From positions 1-9,315 of the forward strand of contig CANGCU010000038.1 of assembly GCA_947452355.1 (NCBI GenBank): 9,315 bases of DNA, written 5' to 3'. Origin of the DNA: Microbacteriaceae bacterium. Lineage in GTDB: Bacteria; Actinomycetota; Actinomycetes; Actinomycetales; Microbacteriaceae. Under the pieces are notes generated by a model. It made no database searches and was not told where the DNA came from. It saw only the letters and a list, made by a program, of their open reading frames with translations. Made by a program: the position numbers and the translations under genes. Positions 7,358-9,315 of the stretch are shown here, in pieces; positions within the stretch are counted from its first letter, which is position 1; every line of letters starts with the position of its first letter.

Positions 7358-8178
7358 TGACAAATCGCATCGCCGTTGCACAGGCACATCCTCAGATTGG
7401 GGATGTGCCTGTCAACGTTGCGACGATTCGCCGCCTGTCGATAGACGCGCACGCCGCGGGTGCTCGCATGGTGGTTTTCCCTGAACTCGCGACCACCGGA
7501 TACGCGTTTGAGAGCCGAGACGAGCTTGCGGATGCGCTGTCGTTCGGCGACGGCGTCGCAGAAATTGCCGATCTGTCCGCAGAGATCGGCATCATTATTG
7601 TCACCGGATACGCCCAGATCCGGGATGGAATCGCGTTGAACAAGGCTGGGCTGTTCGAAAACGGTGAACTTCGCGGTGATTACGTCAAGACCCATCTGTG
7701 GGACACCGAGAAGGAACTCTTCACCGCCGGAACATCCTTACCGCCGGTCGTCGACACCACCGTCGGGCGTGTTGCACTGGCGATCTGTTACGACCTTGAA
7801 TTCCCCGAGTTAATGAGGCATTACGCGGTCTCGGGTGCTGACATCGTGGCGGCACCGACGAATTGGCCAGCTGGTTTTGAAGCCCCAACCCACTATGGGC
7901 CGTTCAACGGTGAAATGTTGCGGGCCATGGCCGGTGCGAGCACGAACCGAATGTACATTGCCATTGCGTGTCGAACCGGAATCGAACGCGGTGTCGATTG
8001 GGTGGACAATTCCTGCGTTATCGACCCGGACGGATACCCCATCACTGCGCTTTTCGACGGCGAAGGCCTTGCGATGGCCGAGGTCGACACAGCGATATCG
8101 CGGAACAAGAACATCAGCGAACGAAACAACGTGTTGGGCGACCGTCGTGGCGACCTTTACGTCACCGACGAGCGCTAA
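7357..8178 (+). CDS. Carbon-nitrogen hydrolase (nitrilase superfamily)
   Basis: The 273-residue enzyme belongs to the CN hydrolase superfamily, which cleaves amides, carbamoyl-amides or nitriles through a cysteine thioester. The full triad is visible: Glu43 in FPELATTGY, Lys111 in YVKTHLW and Cys144 in AICYDLEFPEL. The start IAVAQAHPQIGDVPVN is typical of the first beta strand. The C-terminal VDNSCVIDPDG and AEVD segments also fit. Length is normal, and it should be cytosolic. The GTG start overlaps the permease stop as TAGTG. AAGGA at 7332-7336 is about 20 nt away, too far for a normal ribosome site, so translation probably depends on coupling. The first in-frame ATG (codon 38) would remove the conserved first strand. 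A strong hairpin (7380-7412) lies in codons 8-19. It may act on the product of the amidohydrolase, for example a carbamoyl- or amide-type intermediate; that is inference. Confidence 0.93.
   Translation: MTNRIAVAQAHPQIGDVPVNVATIRRLSIDAHAAGARMVVFPELATTGYAFESRDELADALSFGDGVAEIADLSAEIGIIIVTGYAQIRDGIALNKAGLFENGELRGDYVKTHLWDTEKELFTAGTSLPPVVDTTVGRVALAICYDLEFPELMRHYAVSGADIVAAPTNWPAGFEAPTHYGPFNGEMLRAMAGASTNRMYIAIACRTGIERGVDWVDNSCVIDPDGYPITALFDGEGLAMAEVDTAISRNKNISERNNVLGDRRGDLYVTDER
7380..7412 (+). repeat. Perfect inverted repeat / strong RNA hairpin inside the CN hydrolase 5' coding region
   Basis: ACAGGCACATCC (7380-7391) is the exact reverse complement of GGATGTGCCTGT (7401-7412). The pairing continues inward through one T:G wobble, C:G and A:T to a GAT triloop, giving a 15-bp stem. 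No T run follows on either strand, so it is not a standard terminator. It starts 23 nt after the GTG start codon and could modulate translation or mRNA stability of the third operon gene, or be a DNA operator. The structure is seen directly; the role is open. Confidence 0.75.
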
Positions 8179-8199
8179 CCTGCGTCGTTGACGCTGGAG
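8179..8199. other. Short spacer between CN hydrolase and tRNA 3' end
   Basis: Only 21 bases separate the hydrolase stop from the tRNA 3' end, which is read from the other strand. GCGTC (8182-8186) and GACGC (8190-8194) form a 5-bp stem with a GTT loop, too small and without a T run to call a terminator. Operon transcripts therefore probably run antisense into the tRNA gene or stop by another mechanism. Confidence 0.4.
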
Positions 8200-8273
8200 T
8201 AGGGCGAGCGGGACTTGAACCCGCGACCGACGGATTATGAGTCCGCTGCTCTAACCGGCTGAGCTATCGCCCC
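8200..8273 (-). tRNA. tRNA with CAT anticodon (tRNA-Ile2 with lysidine, or elongator tRNA-Met)
   Basis: The minus strand folds as a complete 74-nt cloverleaf. Acceptor GGGGCGA pairs with TCGCCCT (first pair G:T). The D arm has GCTC...GAGC. The anticodon stem CGGA/TCCG closes the loop CTCATAA with anticodon CAT at 8239-8237. The T arm is GCGGG-TTCAAGT-CCCGC, and the discriminator is A at 8200. CCA is not encoded. The anticodon stem lacks the three consecutive G:C pairs of initiator tRNA, and its first base pair is standard enough to exclude tRNA-fMet. The CTCATAATC loop and the variable-region GGTCGC-GGTTCAAGTCC sequence resemble E. coli tRNA-Ile2, whose C34 is changed to lysidine by TilS; I lean that way, but elongator Met also has CTCATAA. 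The gene lies 25 nt after the minus-strand GT4 stop. Confidence 0.95.
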
Positions 8274-8298
8274 CAGACTTCCAGCCTACCGAGCGGAA

Positions 8299-9315
8299 CT
8301 ACGCGCCGCGGTAAATCTGTTCGAAGCGATCGAGCGTGGTCGAGATGTCGTGATCCGCGACGATCTCGAGGGACGCACGTTGAAAGGCCCGGTACTCGGC
8401 ATCGGAACTGTTGATAATTCGTGCAATCGCGGCCGCCAGTCCAGCGATATCCCGCGGCTCAAAGAGGAACCCGTTTTCGCCGTCGTGCACGAGGTGGGGC
8501 AACGCCATCGCATTCGCTGCGACCACGGGTAGCCCACTCGCCATCGCCTCTAGCGTTGCGATGGACTGAAGTTCCGCGATTGACGGCATCACGAAGACCG
8601 CAGCGTCGGACAAGAGTTTCGTGAGAGTAGCGTCATCGACGTGTCCGCTGAATTCGACACGGTGGGCGATACCGTTATCGCGCGCAATCTTCTCGAGTCG
8701 CCCACGATCGTCCCCAGCGCCGGCGATAACGACGCGCAGAGTTCCTTCGGGGAAACGCTTGAGCGCGAAGAGCAATTCTTCGATTCGCTTTTCCTGCTCA
8801 ACTCGTCCGAGGAACAGTGCATACGGGTCTTTCCGTTTACCCAGGATCGGCCGATAGTGCGAGATGTCGAGACCACACGAGATTGCGTGAACGCCGCTTC
8901 GGTGAACAGACTTCTCAAGGTAGTCCGCTGCCTTGCGCGTCGGTGTGGTCGCTTCGTCGACCATCGCATAGGTTTTCATCGCGACTTTCCACACCGTTCG
9001 GACAAGCCAGTCGATCCCGAATTGCGGTAGCGGCAGGAACTGTGCGACGTTCTCGGGCATGAAATGGTTCGTGGCGATGACCCGAATTCCCTTGTCATGT
9101 GCCTCGCGAACCAAGCCCCACCCGATGTTGATGTGCGATTGTACGTGAACGACGTCGGGTTGAACCTCATCCAGAATGGCGCGGGTGTCCGCCCTGACCT
9201 CCCAGGGCAGAGCGAAGCGCATCCACGGGTGGTTGAACCACTTCCACGAGCGAAGGCGATAGACCTCCAATGTGACACCATCGTGGTCCTCCAAGCGGAG
9301 GCCGAATTCCTGGTC
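8299..9315 (-). CDS. GT4-family glycosyltransferase, N-terminus beyond the window
   Basis: The reading frame stays open to the right edge, so the gene is cut there; about 338 C-terminal residues are visible and the true start, with the first glycine-rich strand, is missing. An internal TTG (9294-9292) should not be taken as the start. The visible part shows VVHVQSHINIG and IATNHFMPEN of the acceptor domain. The GT4 donor domain follows with FLGRVEQEKR (about 168-177) and the EX7E pair Glu248/Glu256 in AELQSIATLEAM, then LPHLVHDGENGFLF. There is no membrane helix. It is a retaining sugar transferase; the HFMPEN and LQSIATLEAM motifs recur, from memory, in actinobacterial GT4 enzymes thought to work on glycolipids, but donor and acceptor are not determined. 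The tRNA gene follows 25 nt after the stop. Confidence 0.93.
   Translation of the reverse strand, partial: DQEFGLRLEDHDGVTLEVYRLRSWKWFNHPWMRFALPWEVRADTRAILDEVQPDVVHVQSHINIGWGLVREAHDKGIRVIATNHFMPENVAQFLPLPQFGIDWLVRTVWKVAMKTYAMVDEATTPTRKAADYLEKSVHRSGVHAISCGLDISHYRPILGKRKDPYALFLGRVEQEKRIEELLFALKRFPEGTLRVVIAGAGDDRGRLEKIARDNGIAHRVEFSGHVDDATLTKLLSDAAVFVMPSIAELQSIATLEAMASGLPVVAANAMALPHLVHDGENGFLFEPRDIAGLAAAIARIINSSDAEYRAFQRASLEIVADHDISTTLDRFEQIYRGA

Noticed and set aside
6338..7387. A 349-codon open frame on the minus strand opposite the permease
   Set aside because: The translation is an Arg/Glu/Asp/His-rich string without family features, the usual antisense image of hydrophobic helices in GC-rich DNA. 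The plus strand encodes a clear NCS1 permease.
7968..8240. A 90-codon plus-strand frame ending in GRAGLEPATDGL
   Set aside because: The C-terminal string is the antisense translation of the tRNA gene and recurs in databases as a spurious protein; the rest is a shadow of the CN hydrolase.
8179..8275. tRNA-linked integration site for a mobile island carrying the operon
   Set aside because: No integrase or direct repeat of the tRNA 3' end is visible. The only similar sequence (4245-4272) is inverted, which does not fit site-specific integration.
8299..9294. Complete GT4 gene starting at the TTG at 9294
   Set aside because: The frame continues open to 9315 with in-frame residues DQEFGLR, and the N-terminal glycine-rich strand is missing, so the gene is partial at the window edge.
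1..9315. CRISPR array, toxin-antitoxin pair, phage or defence genes
   Set aside because: I looked for regularly spaced repeats, small overlapping gene pairs, nuclease or transposase motifs on both strands and saw none.

Overview
The window looks like a piece of an actinobacterial chromosome, most likely from the order Micrococcales (Microbacteriaceae-like). Three things point there: the type II fatty-acid synthase pair acpP-fabF followed by a DUF3145 gene, a family known to me only from Actinobacteria; mostly G/C-ending codons in moderately GC-rich DNA (judged by eye, not counted); and a tRNA gene with no encoded CCA. No phage, transposase, integrase, CRISPR array or rRNA gene is visible.

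Layout. Positions 1-1558 (+) hold the end of a fatty-acid synthesis cluster: acyl carrier protein (acpP) and 3-oxoacyl-ACP synthase II (fabF). A strong GC-rich hairpin sits between them. fabD and fabH would be expected just upstream but lie outside. Positions 1555-4186 (-) hold three genes read leftwards: a complete GT4 glycosyltransferase, a DUF1684 protein 40 nt after it, and the DUF3145 protein, whose stop codon shares a CTAG with the fabF stop. Positions 4305-8178 (+) form a compact three-gene operon: a YtcJ-type amidohydrolase with a TTG start, an NCS1 purine/cytosine-permease-like transporter, and a nitrilase-superfamily (CN hydrolase) amidase. The permease stop and the hydrolase start overlap as TAGTG. 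Positions 8200-9315 (-) hold a CAT-anticodon tRNA and, 25 nt upstream of it, the C-terminal part of a second GT4 glycosyltransferase that runs off the right edge.

How the genes fit together. acpP and fabF supply fatty-acid elongation. DUF3145 is a family of unknown function placed next to it. The GT4 enzymes probably build envelope glycolipids or glycans. The 4305-8178 operon reads as an uptake-and-hydrolysis module: the permease imports a small nitrogenous compound (nucleobase-, hydantoin- or amide-like), and two unrelated C-N bond hydrolases process it. The substrate cannot be read from the sequence, and this operon is the best candidate here for an undescribed pathway.

The most striking non-coding signal is a 15-bp-stem hairpin (7380-7412) inside the first codons of the CN hydrolase gene. 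The acpP-fabF hairpin (271-296) comes second. All ten genes are ordinary in length and intact apart from the GT4 cut by the window edge.
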